A stretch of 64,000 nt of DNA from Methylobacterium sp. J-068 (GTDB lineage: Bacteria; Pseudomonadota; Alphaproteobacteria; Rhizobiales; Beijerinckiaceae), in assembly GCF_022829445.1 (NCBI RefSeq), contig NZ_JAKSXY010000100.1, positions 1-64,000 on the forward strand, given 5' to 3'. Made by a program: the position numbers and the translations under genes. The notes under the pieces were generated by a model. That model made no database searches. It saw only the letters and a list, made by a program, of their open reading frames with translations, and was not told the DNA's origin. Below are positions 16,753 to 24,027 of this stretch, piece by piece (the stretch's first letter is position 1; each line of letters begins with the position of its first letter).

Positions 16753-16874
16753 ACGCTGGACCGCTCTATGTAGGCATGGTGAGCCTCAGGACCCGGTCAC
16801 TGCGCTTTGACGCACACCCCCAAAGGACGGGACTAAGGTGAGGGCGAGCTTGAAAAAGCTCGCCCTTCGCTTTT
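16753..16874 (+). ncRNA. Candidate small RNA ending in the tetraloop terminator
   Basis: This gap is GC-richer than the two genes beside it, has no ORF, contains a small TGCG-CTTTGA-CGCA hairpin (about 16,801-16,814), and ends in a well-formed intrinsic terminator on the plus strand. I see no definite promoter and no match to a known RNA. It could be an antitoxin RNA, an orphan regulatory RNA or a remnant. Confidence 0.3.
16841..16874 (+). terminator. Intrinsic terminator with GAAA tetraloop
   Basis: An 11-bp stem (16841-16851 with 16856-16866) closed by GAAA is followed by TCGCTTTT on the plus strand. No plus-strand CDS ends here, so it implies a short plus-strand transcript from the 16,753-16,841 gap between the two low-GC genes. 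Confidence 0.65.
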
Positions 16875-16899
16875 AAAGATTTATATAATTAGATTGCAT

Positions 16900-17235
16900 C
16901 TATTTTTCAGGAAGTATCTCAAGTCGAAGTTTCACTCTATCAGCGGGAACACCGTTTAGTGCCGCTATTTTTATTTCGGCAAGCCTAATTATCTCGGCCG
17001 GAGCTTGAGCTAGGCTTTCCTTGTCGGACTTATCTCCGCTTATTATGTATTCCTGGCTTACTTGCAGAGCTTTTGCTATTTCCTGCAGAACGTCTTTGCG
17101 CGGTTTTGAGCCATTTTCTTCCCAATTCCAAACGGCCGTCGTTGTTACATTAACGGCACGCGCTAAATCCGCTTTGGAAAGCCCAAGGGATTCCCTTTTG
17201 CACTTTATACGCTCTGCCATAGTTCGAGTGGCCAT
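16900..17235 (-). CDS. XRE-family helix-turn-helix regulator of the low-GC island
   Basis: This 111-residue protein has a Cro/C1-type HTH at about residues 8-62 (LSKADLARAVNVTTTAVWNWEENG) and a short C-terminal tail without a recognised domain. GAGGCG lies just upstream of the ATG at 17235; a longer in-frame ATG at 17259 lacks a ribosome site. Low GC and AT-ending codons mark it as acquired. It probably represses its own promoter and perhaps the HEPN gene downstream. Confidence 0.8.
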   Translation of the reverse strand: MATRTMAERIKCKRESLGLSKADLARAVNVTTTAVWNWEENGSKPRKDVLQEIAKALQVSQEYIISGDKSDKESLAQAPAEIIRLAEIKIAALNGVPADRVKLRLEILPEK

Positions 17236-17545
17236 TAAGCGCCTCGTACGATCTGTCATTGATATATGCAGCGATCTGAAAAATTCGTCAAGCGAAATGA
17301 AGCAAAAAATTCATGTTACGTGATGCGCTTCTTACATTAGTTCCGCTTGCCAGAGACAGGCGCGGCGGTCTCCACAAGTGCCGCCACGTCTTCCATGCTC
17401 CAAGCCGATTGGGCACGCCAGCAGCTATGGCCGGACTCGTGGCGTCCAGGGTCGGCCCGCGATCTCGGTGCTCAATCTTTGCGCATGCCGCAGACGCTGG
17501 CAAACGGCGAATCATGGCATGGCCGGGTTCCGGGCCGCCTCCGCT
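17236..17545. other. Intergenic boundary of the low-GC island
   Basis: The sequence is AT-rich to about 17,345 and then switches abruptly to host-like GC. The AT-rich part should hold the XRE promoter and operator. The GC-rich part (17,346-17,545) holds no gene that I can support. No direct repeats or tRNA flank the switch. Confidence 0.4.
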
Positions 17546-18349
17546 TTACCGGTGCAGGCTCGCCTCGGCGGCGGCTTCGGATTCGGCGATCAGGGACGCG
17601 AGGATCGCCCGCGCCCGCGCGGTGATCGCGGGGCCGGCCGCCTCCGGCGTTCCCGCCGCGAAGGGCGGCGCGGGGGCGTATTCGGCGACCAGCTGACTCG
17701 TGCGGGCCGAATCGGGTCCACGCAGGCGCGCCGCGAGGGCCAGGGCGAAGTCGAGCCCCGCCGAGATCCCCGCCGCCGTGACGCGGTTGCGGTCGAACAC
17801 CACGCGTTCGTTCACCGGGATCGCGCCGAGGCGCGGCAGCACGCGGTCCCGCACGCACCAGTGCGAGGTGGCGCGGTAGCCCTCGAGCAGCCCGGCCGCG
17901 CCGAGGATCAGGGAGCCGGTGCAGACGCTGGTGACCCAGGCCGCCCGCGCGCCCCGGTCGCGCAGGAAGGCGAGGGTCTCGGCGTCGCGCATCTGCGCCG
18001 GGGTGCCGTCGCCGCCCGGCACGAACAGCACGTCGAGGTCGCGCGGGCAGGTTGTGAAATCGTCGCCGGCCATCAGGACGAGGCCGGTGTCGGAGGGCAC
18101 GGGCCCGGCCGCCCGCGCCACGAGGCGCAAGCCGCCCTCCGCGATCCCCGCCAGCAGCGCCTGCGGGCCGACGAGGTCGAGGGCGGTCATGCCGGGATAG
18201 AGCAGCATCGCGATCCGCAGGGGGCCGGTCTCCGTCTCCGCCGCCCGCCCCGCCGCCCGCGTCCGCGCGGTGGCGACGGCCAGCGACGTCCCGGCCGCGA
18301 GGGCGGCGGCGGCGAAGGCGCGCCGGCTCGGGCGGGGCGCGCGGCTCAC
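17546..18349 (-). CDS. Tat-exported DJ-1/PfpI family protein (isonitrile hydratase-like)
   Basis: This 267-residue protein starts at GTG, overlapping the response regulator stop as GTGA. The first 35 residues are a twin-arginine signal (SRRAFAAAALAAG). The mature part is a DJ-1/PfpI domain beginning RIAMLLYPGMTALDLVGPQ, with the nucleophile elbow TSVCTGSLILGAAGLL carrying the reactive Cys and a following SHW. This layout resembles isonitrile hydratase and GlxA amidase-like domains, but no AraC domain is attached. Export and coupling to a two-component system are unusual for this family. Substrate unknown. Confidence 0.83.
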   Translation of the reverse strand: MSRAPRPSRRAFAAAALAAGTSLAVATARTRAAGRAAETETGPLRIAMLLYPGMTALDLVGPQALLAGIAEGGLRLVARAAGPVPSDTGLVLMAGDDFTTCPRDLDVLFVPGGDGTPAQMRDAETLAFLRDRGARAAWVTSVCTGSLILGAAGLLEGYRATSHWCVRDRVLPRLGAIPVNERVVFDRNRVTAAGISAGLDFALALAARLRGPDSARTSQLVAEYAPAPPFAAGTPEAAGPAITARARAILASLIAESEAAAEASLHR

Positions 18350-18723
18350 GCCCCCGGCGCGGCCGTGAGGGACTGGATCGCCCGGATGATGGCGGTGGCG
18401 CGATAGGGCTTGGTGAAGAACAGGCTGCCGTCGATGAGCCGGGGCGGCGTCTGGGAGAAGCCCGTCGCGTAGATGACCGGCAGGTCGGGCCGCAGGGTCC
18501 GGGCGGCCTCCGCGAGCTGCCATCCGTCCATCTGGCCGGGCAGGCGGATGTCCGTGAACAGAAGGTCGACCGACGAGCCAGCCCTAAGGATGTTCATGGC
18601 GCCCTCGGCGGTCTCGGCCTGGAACACGCCGAATCCCGCATCCTCGAGGTCCGCGGTGATGACCTCGAGCAGGAGGGCCTCGTCCTCGACCAGCAGGATC
18701 TGGAGTTTGGGGGGGCCGCTCAT
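18346..18723 (-). CDS. Single-domain response regulator
   Basis: This 125-residue receiver domain has no output domain. The acidic pocket is EDE (13-15), the phosphoacceptor is D58 in FTDIRLPG, the switch Thr/Ser is in YATGFSQ, and the conserved Lys is in FFTKPYRA. The gene begins 32 nt after the kinase gene and overlaps the DJ-1/PfpI start by 4 nt, so the three are one unit. Being CheY-like, it must act through protein contact or a phosphorelay. Confidence 0.93.
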   Translation of the reverse strand: MSGPPKLQILLVEDEALLLEVITADLEDAGFGVFQAETAEGAMNILRAGSSVDLLFTDIRLPGQMDGWQLAEAARTLRPDLPVIYATGFSQTPPRLIDGSLFFTKPYRATAIIRAIQSLTAAPGA

Positions 18724-18755
18724 CGTCGACAGGGTTCCGTCACGTCAAGATTCCG

Positions 18756-20027
18756 TCACGCGAAGCCGAGGCACGGTGGGGGAGAGGTCCGTACAGCCTC
18801 CGCCCCCGGCTGCGCCGACGATAGCCCGGTTCGGTCCCGTGGCAAGTAGAGCCAGACGGTGGTGCCGCTGCCCGGGTGGCTGACGATCTCCGCATGACCG
18901 TCGGATTGCTTGGCGAAGCCGAAGACCTGGGACAGGCCGAGGCCGGTGCCCTCGCCCACGGCCTTGGTGGTGAAGAACGGCTCGAAGGCCCGCGCGATCA
19001 CCTCCGCGCTCATGCCGCTGCCTTGGTCCTCCACCGCGATCCCGACGTGATCGACGGGGTGCAGTCCGGCGATGTCGGCGGCCTCGGCGGCCGGCACGTT
19101 GCGGGTGCGGATCACGGCGCGCCCGCCGCCCGGCATCGCGTCGCGGGCATTCACCGAGAGGTTGAGGAGGGCGTTCTCCAGCTGGTTGGGATCGACGCGG
19201 ACGGGCCACAGATCGGGCGCGAGGGCCATCTCGGGCATCTCGACGGTCCCGAGCGCGCCGCGCAGGAGCTCCGACAGGTCCCCGATGAGCCGGTTCGGCT
19301 CCACCGGGACGGGCTGGAGGGGCTGGCGCCGCGCGAAGGCCAGCATCTTCTGCACCAGCGCGGCGGCGCGCTCGGCCCCGCTCATGGCGCTGCGCAGGGA
19401 GCGGCGGGCGCCGCTCTCGGCGGGCAGGAAGCGCTCGATGCGATCGAGGTTGCTGATGACGACGCCGAGCAGGTTGTTGAAATCGTGCGCGACGCCTCCG
19501 GTGAGGGCGCCGATCGCGTCCATCTTCTGGCTCTGGCGCAGCATGTCCTCGGCGCGGTCGCGCTCGGCATAGGCCTCGCGCAGGGCCTCGAGGGCCGCGT
19601 CGCGCTCGCACACGCGCGCCTCGAGGTCGGCATTGGCCCTGCGCAGCTGTTCGGGCGAGGGAAGGGCGAGCGCCTGGGGCAGCAGCATCCAGAGCAGGAC
19701 CGCGGTGACGATCGAGCCGGAGGCCGTCACCGCCTTGACCGCGGCCTCGGCCGCGTAGTCCGGCACCCACAGCGTCCAGATCGCGAACAGGTGGGTGATG
19801 CCGCAGGCCATGATGAAGACCGCGAAGGCCCAGAACATCCATCGGAACGCGATATCGCGACGCCGCGTCACGAAGAGGCCGAGGGCCACGGGAATCGTGA
19901 AATAGGCGAGCGCGATGGTGGCGTCCGATACCACGTGGGTCCAGATCAACTCCGGCCGCCACAGGAGGCAGATCCCGTGCGGCGCGAGGCTGCTTCGATC
20001 GAGGAAGCCGGTCAGGGTCTCGAGCAT
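18756..20027 (-). CDS. Sensor histidine kinase with ethylene-receptor-like membrane domain
   Basis: This 423-residue protein has three membrane helices (about 32-53, 64-86 and 95-117). They align without gaps to plant ETR1 at an offset of ten: D35, Y42, I45, P46, I72, C75 and H79 match ETR1 D25, Y32, I35, P36, I62, C65 and H69, the residues needed for copper and ethylene binding. A coiled coil (about 125-165), HisKA with H181 in GGVAHDFNNLLG, and HATPase with NLSVNARDAM, DQGSGM and GTGLGLS follow. No GAF domain is present, unlike ETR1. The start at 20027 is chosen because upstream sequence to 20096 is Pro/Arg-rich and non-domain. It is followed by its receiver gene. Confidence 0.88.
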   Translation of the reverse strand: MLETLTGFLDRSSLAPHGICLLWRPELIWTHVVSDATIALAYFTIPVALGLFVTRRRDIAFRWMFWAFAVFIMACGITHLFAIWTLWVPDYAAEAAVKAVTASGSIVTAVLLWMLLPQALALPSPEQLRRANADLEARVCERDAALEALREAYAERDRAEDMLRQSQKMDAIGALTGGVAHDFNNLLGVVISNLDRIERFLPAESGARRSLRSAMSGAERAAALVQKMLAFARRQPLQPVPVEPNRLIGDLSELLRGALGTVEMPEMALAPDLWPVRVDPNQLENALLNLSVNARDAMPGGGRAVIRTRNVPAAEAADIAGLHPVDHVGIAVEDQGSGMSAEVIARAFEPFFTTKAVGEGTGLGLSQVFGFAKQSDGHAEIVSHPGSGTTVWLYLPRDRTGLSSAQPGAEAVRTSPPPCLGFA

Positions 20028-20166
20028 ATCGGGTCTCGACGGATCATGGGCTCGGCCGCGCGCCGAGGGCGGCCGCGGCGGAGGGGAATGCCGCACATCC
20101 TATAGCCGGAAATCTTGTCGCCAGAAGTTGATTCGGCTTCGCAAAGTCGAGAGGTCTCGCCTAAAA

Positions 20167-20183
20167 TGAACTTATTCAGTTCA
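20167..20183. promoter_or_regulatory. Palindrome upstream of the ethylene-receptor-like kinase
   Basis: TGAACT-TATTC-AGTTCA is a perfect 6-bp dyad in the AT-rich stretch 140 nt before the kinase start. It could be an operator. No regulator gene lies next to it. Confidence 0.3.
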
Positions 20184-20265
20184 AATCGGACGCGCGATAC
20201 ACTTTTATCAAGGCGGTCTCGATCGTGGTCTTCGGCCGACTTGGTTAAGGTATGTCATACTGGGT

Positions 20266-20301
20266 CTCGATGAGCCCGACCCATAGGTCGGGCTCATCGA
20301 G
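20266..20301. repeat. CAGACCTCG-type palindrome, copy 2
   Basis: This perfect 16-bp stem with a CATA loop has outer bases CTCGATGAG/CTCATCGAG that match the element at 14,514. It lies between the M48 protease stop and the kinase promoter. Confidence 0.65.
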
Positions 20302-20337
20302 GTTCGGCGGACGCCCGCCGCCGCGCGGTCGCGCGGG

Positions 20338-20370
20338 CAGACCTCGCCGAGTCGGTCTCACCGAGGTCTG
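20338..20370. repeat. CAGACCTCG-type palindrome, copy 3
   Basis: CAGACCTCG and CGAGGTCTG form a 9-bp stem around a 15-nt loop, 37 nt after copy 2. The pair may form a tandem terminator for the protease operon. The remaining 130 nt to the protease stop hold no gene. Confidence 0.55.
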
Positions 20371-20499
20371 GCATCAGGCGCGAACGCCCCGGATCGCGTG
20401 CCGAGAACACGACGCGGCGGCGCGGCGCGGCCTTCGCCGGCGTCTTCCCGTTCCGGGCAGGCATCGTTCCGGCCGGTCCGAGGCTCAGCGCCGGCGGGG

Positions 20500-22035
20500 C
20501 TATTCCACCACGATCTTGTAGCTCTGGCCGGTCCGCACGCTCGCGCCGCGCTCGAGGCCGTTGAGCACCAGGAAGCGCTCCAGGGCCTTGTCGGGCACCG
20601 CCATGCGCTGGGCCAGGGCCTCGGCCGTCTCGCCGGGGCCGGCGGTGACGACGGCGAGCCGCAGGGGGCGCAAGGCGCGGGTCTCGGCGGGGTCGAGCGT
20701 CGACAGGCTCTCGGTCCAGCGCCGGAAGGCGCCGTCCGGATCGGTGCTGCCCTTGGCGGCCATGATCATCCGGAAGGTGGTGTCGCCCACCCGGATCGCG
20801 GCGAGGCGGAAGGTCCAGTCCTTGCCGCGCGACAGGGCGGTCACGCCCGGATTGCCCGCCACCACACGCGCCTCCAGGGAGCCGGGCTCGATGACGTCGT
20901 TCCAGGTTCCCTTGAGCACCGCGTCGAGGCCCTGGCCGGCATGGCTCTCGACCTGGTCGAACAGCAGGCGCCGGCTGCCCTCGCCCGTGGTGCCGAGCAC
21001 CGCGTTCCGGGTGTTCTCGATCGAGAAGCCCTCGGGCACCTCGAAGGCGATGCCGAGGCCGGGATGCAGGAAGCGGCGTCCGCGCACGAGGCCGTCGCCG
21101 GGATTGTCGCCGTAGGCGATGCCGTCGATGGCCGCGAGGTAGCGCGCGCGCTCGTCGACGCCGAGGCCCGGCGCGCCGATGAGGCGGGCGGCGCGGGTCA
21201 CCAGGGTGACGCGCTCCGCGGTGCCCGGATGGGTCGCCAGCATGTCCGGTTCGCCCGCCAGGCCGGTGCCGGTCTTCAGCGCCGTGGTCCGGTTCAGGGC
21301 GGTGAGGAAGCGCCCGGCGCCGAACGGGTCGTAGCCCGCGCGGGCGAGCGTGCGCACGCCGACGCCGTCCGCCTCAAGCTCCTGGTCGCGCGAGAAGCGC
21401 GCCAGGGCGAATTTCGACTGGTTCTGGAGCTGGGCGCCCGTGACGGGGTCGTTGAGCACGTCGGCCACGACCTTGCTGACGAGCTGCGAGCGCAGGGCCA
21501 ACTCGGTGCGCGCGGTGGCGTGGCGCAGGGTGACGTGGGCGATCTCGTGGGCGAGCACCGCCGCGATCTCGGAGGTGTCGCTCGCCAGGGCGAGCAGCCC
21601 ACGCGTGACGTAGAGCCGGCCGCTCGGCAGCGCGAAGGCGTTGACGACGGGCGAATCCAGCAGGGTGACCGCGTAGGTCTCCTCGGGGCGCTCGGTGGCC
21701 CGCACGAGGCGGTCGGTCACCTCCGTGAGGAGCCTGAGGCTCGTGGGCGCCCGGTACTCGCCGCCGAAGGAGGAGACCAGCTTGGCGTGGTCGGCATCCG
21801 AGCTGTTGCGCTCGCGGCCCGTGGTGCGCGGCGCCTCGCGCGGTACCGCGATGGCGGCCGGCTGCACCGTGGCGCCGGTCTGGTCGCCGATGCAGCCCGA
21901 GAGCAGCAGGGGGACGAGCAGGGCCGTGGCGGACCAGATGCGGGTGCGAGTGTGGGTCCAGGCGCACGTGCGCCGGGGGCCGCCGGGTGTCGGTCCGGCG
22001 CGGAGGGTCGGGCGGAGATTCGGGATCGAGGCCAT
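20500..22035 (-). CDS. M48-family metalloprotease lipoprotein with C-terminal LysM-like domain
   Basis: This 511-residue periplasmic protein has a long basic N-region, a hydrophobic stretch and lipobox LLSGC (Cys48). The zinc site is HEIAH (163-167) with third ligand E221 in ELEADGVG, typical of BepA/YfgC-like M48 proteases that clear misassembled outer-membrane proteins. A C-terminal segment (about 465-511, ending GQSYKIVVE) resembles LysM. The frame extends to 22230, but the region before 22035 is antisense-like. It starts 5 nt after the SNase-like gene, so both are one operon, suggesting envelope maintenance. Confidence 0.9.
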   Translation of the reverse strand: MASIPNLRPTLRAGPTPGGPRRTCAWTHTRTRIWSATALLVPLLLSGCIGDQTGATVQPAAIAVPREAPRTTGRERNSSDADHAKLVSSFGGEYRAPTSLRLLTEVTDRLVRATERPEETYAVTLLDSPVVNAFALPSGRLYVTRGLLALASDTSEIAAVLAHEIAHVTLRHATARTELALRSQLVSKVVADVLNDPVTGAQLQNQSKFALARFSRDQELEADGVGVRTLARAGYDPFGAGRFLTALNRTTALKTGTGLAGEPDMLATHPGTAERVTLVTRAARLIGAPGLGVDERARYLAAIDGIAYGDNPGDGLVRGRRFLHPGLGIAFEVPEGFSIENTRNAVLGTTGEGSRRLLFDQVESHAGQGLDAVLKGTWNDVIEPGSLEARVVAGNPGVTALSRGKDWTFRLAAIRVGDTTFRMIMAAKGSTDPDGAFRRWTESLSTLDPAETRALRPLRLAVVTAGPGETAEALAQRMAVPDKALERFLVLNGLERGASVRTGQSYKIVVE

Positions 22036-22040
22036 GCCGT

Positions 22041-22910
22041 TCAGCGCCGCTGCGCCCGCTCCCCATCCAGGACTTCGGCCGCCGGACCTTCGGCGGGCAG
22101 GATTTCGATCATGTCGGCACTCGCGACGTCGAGGGTCGGGCCGCGCCACGCCTCGAGCCGTCCCCGCACGCGGACCTGCCGGCCCCGCAGGTTCGCGGCA
22201 CTCAAACCACGTTCCTGCAACTGGCGCCAAGTGCGTTTCGACACGGTCACGGTGAGCCCGTTCTCACCCTTTCGCGCGAAGTCGAGATAGGTCCGCCGCG
22301 CCCGCTCGCCGACCCACAGCACCGCGCCTTCCGCGACCACGAACCGGCCCATCCGGGCCCGCAGCGCGGCGCCGTCGCGGACCCCCGGCCCCGTCGCGTT
22401 CCAGATGCCCCGTCCCGCCCGGCGGGCACCCGCCTCGACGGCGAGGAGGGCCGGCCGGCACAGGGAGTCACGCTCCCCCGCATCGACCTGCGCGAGCCCG
22501 GCCTCCACCAGGCCGGCCGCGAGATCCGCGACCTCCGCGTCCTCGCTCCGCCCCCCGGGCAGAACACCGGCATCCGCACTGGCGTCGACATGCGCCCGGC
22601 CCCAACGGTCGGTCTCGCCCCGCGCCACGAGGGTGAGGCGGCGGCCGCGATGCCGGAGGAGGCGGGCTTCCGCCGCTTCCGCCTCGGGGCCGGGCTCGGG
22701 CCAGTGGATGCCGTCGAGCACGGCGCGGGCGCCGGAGGCGAGGTGCAGTTCGCCGCGCGGCCCGAGGCCGGCGAGGACGTCCGTGCGCGCGGGCGCCTCC
22801 CGGCACTCGGGAGCGGCGGCCGGGGCCGGACCCGCTGACCCCGGCGCCGCCAGGGCGCCGAGGAGCAGCGCTCCCGGTCCGATCGGCGATCGTCGCTGCG
22901 CGCCCCCCAC
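22041..22910 (-). CDS. Exported thermonuclease (SNase)-like protein
   Basis: A GTG at 22910 with GGGAG 9 nt upstream gives 289 residues with an N-terminal Arg pair and hydrophobic signal (LLLGALAAPGSAGPAPAAA). The centre follows the SNase fold (GRAHVDA, then SLCRPALLAVEAGARRAGRGIWNA), and a C-terminal OB-like stretch (RQVRVRGRLEAWRGPTLDV) is present. The usual SNase catalytic Arg/Glu set is not obvious, so it may be non-catalytic. An upstream in-frame ATG at 23048 would add 46 residues without a signal pattern. It is the first gene of the protease operon. Confidence 0.7.
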   Translation of the reverse strand: MGGAQRRSPIGPGALLLGALAAPGSAGPAPAAAPECREAPARTDVLAGLGPRGELHLASGARAVLDGIHWPEPGPEAEAAEARLLRHRGRRLTLVARGETDRWGRAHVDASADAGVLPGGRSEDAEVADLAAGLVEAGLAQVDAGERDSLCRPALLAVEAGARRAGRGIWNATGPGVRDGAALRARMGRFVVAEGAVLWVGERARRTYLDFARKGENGLTVTVSKRTWRQLQERGLSAANLRGRQVRVRGRLEAWRGPTLDVASADMIEILPAEGPAAEVLDGERAQRR

Positions 22911-23077
22911 GAAGTCGGCTCCCGAAGGTTGTGTGCGAATCCGTTCGTATTGTGCCGCCCGGATACCGGCCCAGGCAAGGAAGGCGGAGCCTCCGGGACG
23001 ACGGTTCGCCCCGCATTGCGGCAGGATCGCCACAGGTCGGCGGGCCATTCGCGGCGCGATCGCGCGGCACGCGCCGG

Positions 23078-23106
23078 TTGGCGGGCCGGCGCGATGATGC
23101 TAGGAC
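23078..23106 (+). promoter_or_regulatory. Putative promoter of tRNA-Arg(CCU)
   Basis: TTGGCG (23078-23083), a 17-bp spacer and TAGGAC (23101-23106) lie 11 nt before the mature tRNA 5' end, the expected geometry for a short tRNA leader. Confidence 0.45.
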
Positions 23107-23117
23107 GCCCTCGGTGA

Positions 23118-23453
23118 GTCTCCGTAGCTCAGCTGGACAGAGCACAGGTTTCCTAAAGTCAAAATTGGGCGTCGCGAGGGGAAACCGCGCGGCGGATCCG
23201 CTCAAATTCGGGGAACGCTCACCGCCCACGGGTCCGTGGACGCAGCCGATCCCGAGCCAAGCCCGGATGTCTCGCCTCGCGGGGCGCCGGGACGGTGTAG
23301 AGACTAGACGGGCGGCACCTAAGGGCCCCGGCGACGGGGCCTACGGTGAAGGGATAGTCCAGACCACGAACGCAGCCCGCGCGGGCTGCGGCGGCGGAAG
23401 CCGAAGTGGGATGAAACCTGGGGTCGCAGGTTCGAGACCTGCCGGGGACGCCA
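23118..23453 (+). tRNA. tRNA-Arg (anticodon CCU) interrupted by a group I intron
   Basis: Exon 1 is 23118-23154 and exon 2 is 23414-23453. Joined, they give acceptor stem GTCTCCG/CGGGGAC, D arm GCTC/GAGC, anticodon stem CAGGT/ACCTG with loop TTCCTAA (anticodon CCT), T arm CAGG-TTCGAGA-CCTG and encoded 3' CCA. The intron splits the anticodon loop just after the anticodon, the site known for tRNA-Arg(CCU) introns of Agrobacterium and other alphaproteobacteria. A run of seven Ts follows at about 23,459. It reads AGG arginine codons. Confidence 0.93.
23155..23413 (+). ncRNA. Self-splicing group I intron in tRNA-Arg(CCU)
   Basis: This 259-nt intron begins after U (23154) and ends in G (23413), as group I introns do. 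The internal guide GGGAAACC (23179-23186) pairs with exon GGTTTCCT (23147-23154), giving the required U-G wobble at the 5' splice site. P7 is formed by GACTA (23302-23306) and TAGTC (23355-23359), the latter inside the conserved GAAGGGATAGTCC. A perfect 9-bp hairpin at 23372-23389 is a likely P9. No homing endonuclease ORF is present. Confidence 0.9.
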
Positions 23454-23499
23454 CCCGCTTTTTTTCGCAGCGCGTTCCGCTGCGCCCGGATCGGCACGC

Positions 23500-23754
23500 A
23501 TGCCCCGCTACTTCTTCCATACCCGGATCGGCGACGATCGCGTCGCGGATGCCGAAGGCACGGACCTGCGTGACCCCGACCGGGCCTGGGAGGTGGCGCG
23601 CGACACGATTCGGGCCGCCATGGCCGAGCCCGGCAATCAGGCGCGCCTGATCGGCGCCTGCCTCGTCGTCACGGATGAGAGCGGCGACGTGATCCTCGAA
23701 TTTCCCTTCGCCGAGGCGATGCTCTCCGGGCCTGGGGACGGACGGCTGCACTGA
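23500..23754 (+). CDS. Small DUF6894-type protein
   Basis: This 84-residue protein begins MPRYFFHTRIGDD and continues EGTDLRDPDRAWEVARD, then a short hydrophobic strand (ACLVVTDESG). This pattern is common in small proteins of unknown function that are abundant in Methylobacterium and Bradyrhizobium. There are no catalytic motifs or export signal. It follows the tRNA by 46 nt and is probably transcribed separately. It converges with the next gene across a shared hairpin. Confidence 0.75.
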   Translation: MPRYFFHTRIGDDRVADAEGTDLRDPDRAWEVARDTIRAAMAEPGNQARLIGACLVVTDESGDVILEFPFAEAMLSGPGDGRLH

Positions 23755-23766
23755 GCGGTCGGAGGG

Positions 23767-23789
23767 CCGCGGCGCGGAAAGCGCCGCGG
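23767..23789. terminator. Shared hairpin between convergent small genes
   Basis: CCGCGGCGC pairs with GCGCCGCGG (9 bp, GGAAA loop), between the stops at 23754 and 23818. There is no strong T-run. Confidence 0.45.
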
Positions 23790-23817
23790 GATGGCGCCCC
23801 GTCGCGGCGGGGCGGCG

Positions 23818-24027
23818 TCAGGGCTTGCGGCCGTGCGAGGCCTCGTCGATCGCCGCCTGATGATACCAGCTGTCGGTGAAGTCCGGCCGCGCGATCCGCT
23901 GCGTCTTGCCCGCGCCGCCCGCCGATCCGGTCGACCGCGCCCCGTGGCCCTCGTCCTTGCCCGAGGCTCGTGCCCGGCCGGGAAAGGGAAGGATCGTCGC
24001 CGTGTGCGGATGATGTCCCGTCGTCAT
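23818..24027 (-). CDS. Small DUF2735-like protein
   Basis: This 69-residue protein has an ATILPFPGRARA block near residue 10 and a C-terminal DSWYHQAAIDEA block, resembling the conserved FPxGGRA and WYHEAAI motifs of DUF2735 proteins of the Hyphomicrobiales. The middle is charged and probably disordered. AAAGGA lies 11 nt before the ATG. Function unknown. Confidence 0.6.
   Translation of the reverse strand: MTTGHHPHTATILPFPGRARASGKDEGHGARSTGSAGGAGKTQRIARPDFTDSWYHQAAIDEASHGRKP

Noticed and set aside
17288-17515. 75-residue frame as an antitoxin partner of the XRE gene
   Set aside because: It spans the GC boundary, lacks a ribosome site and shows no antitoxin-like sequence.
23179-23413. Protein-coding gene inside the tRNA intron region
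   Set aside because: Frames crossing it are explained by the folded intron and tRNA exons; no start, domain or ribosome site is present.
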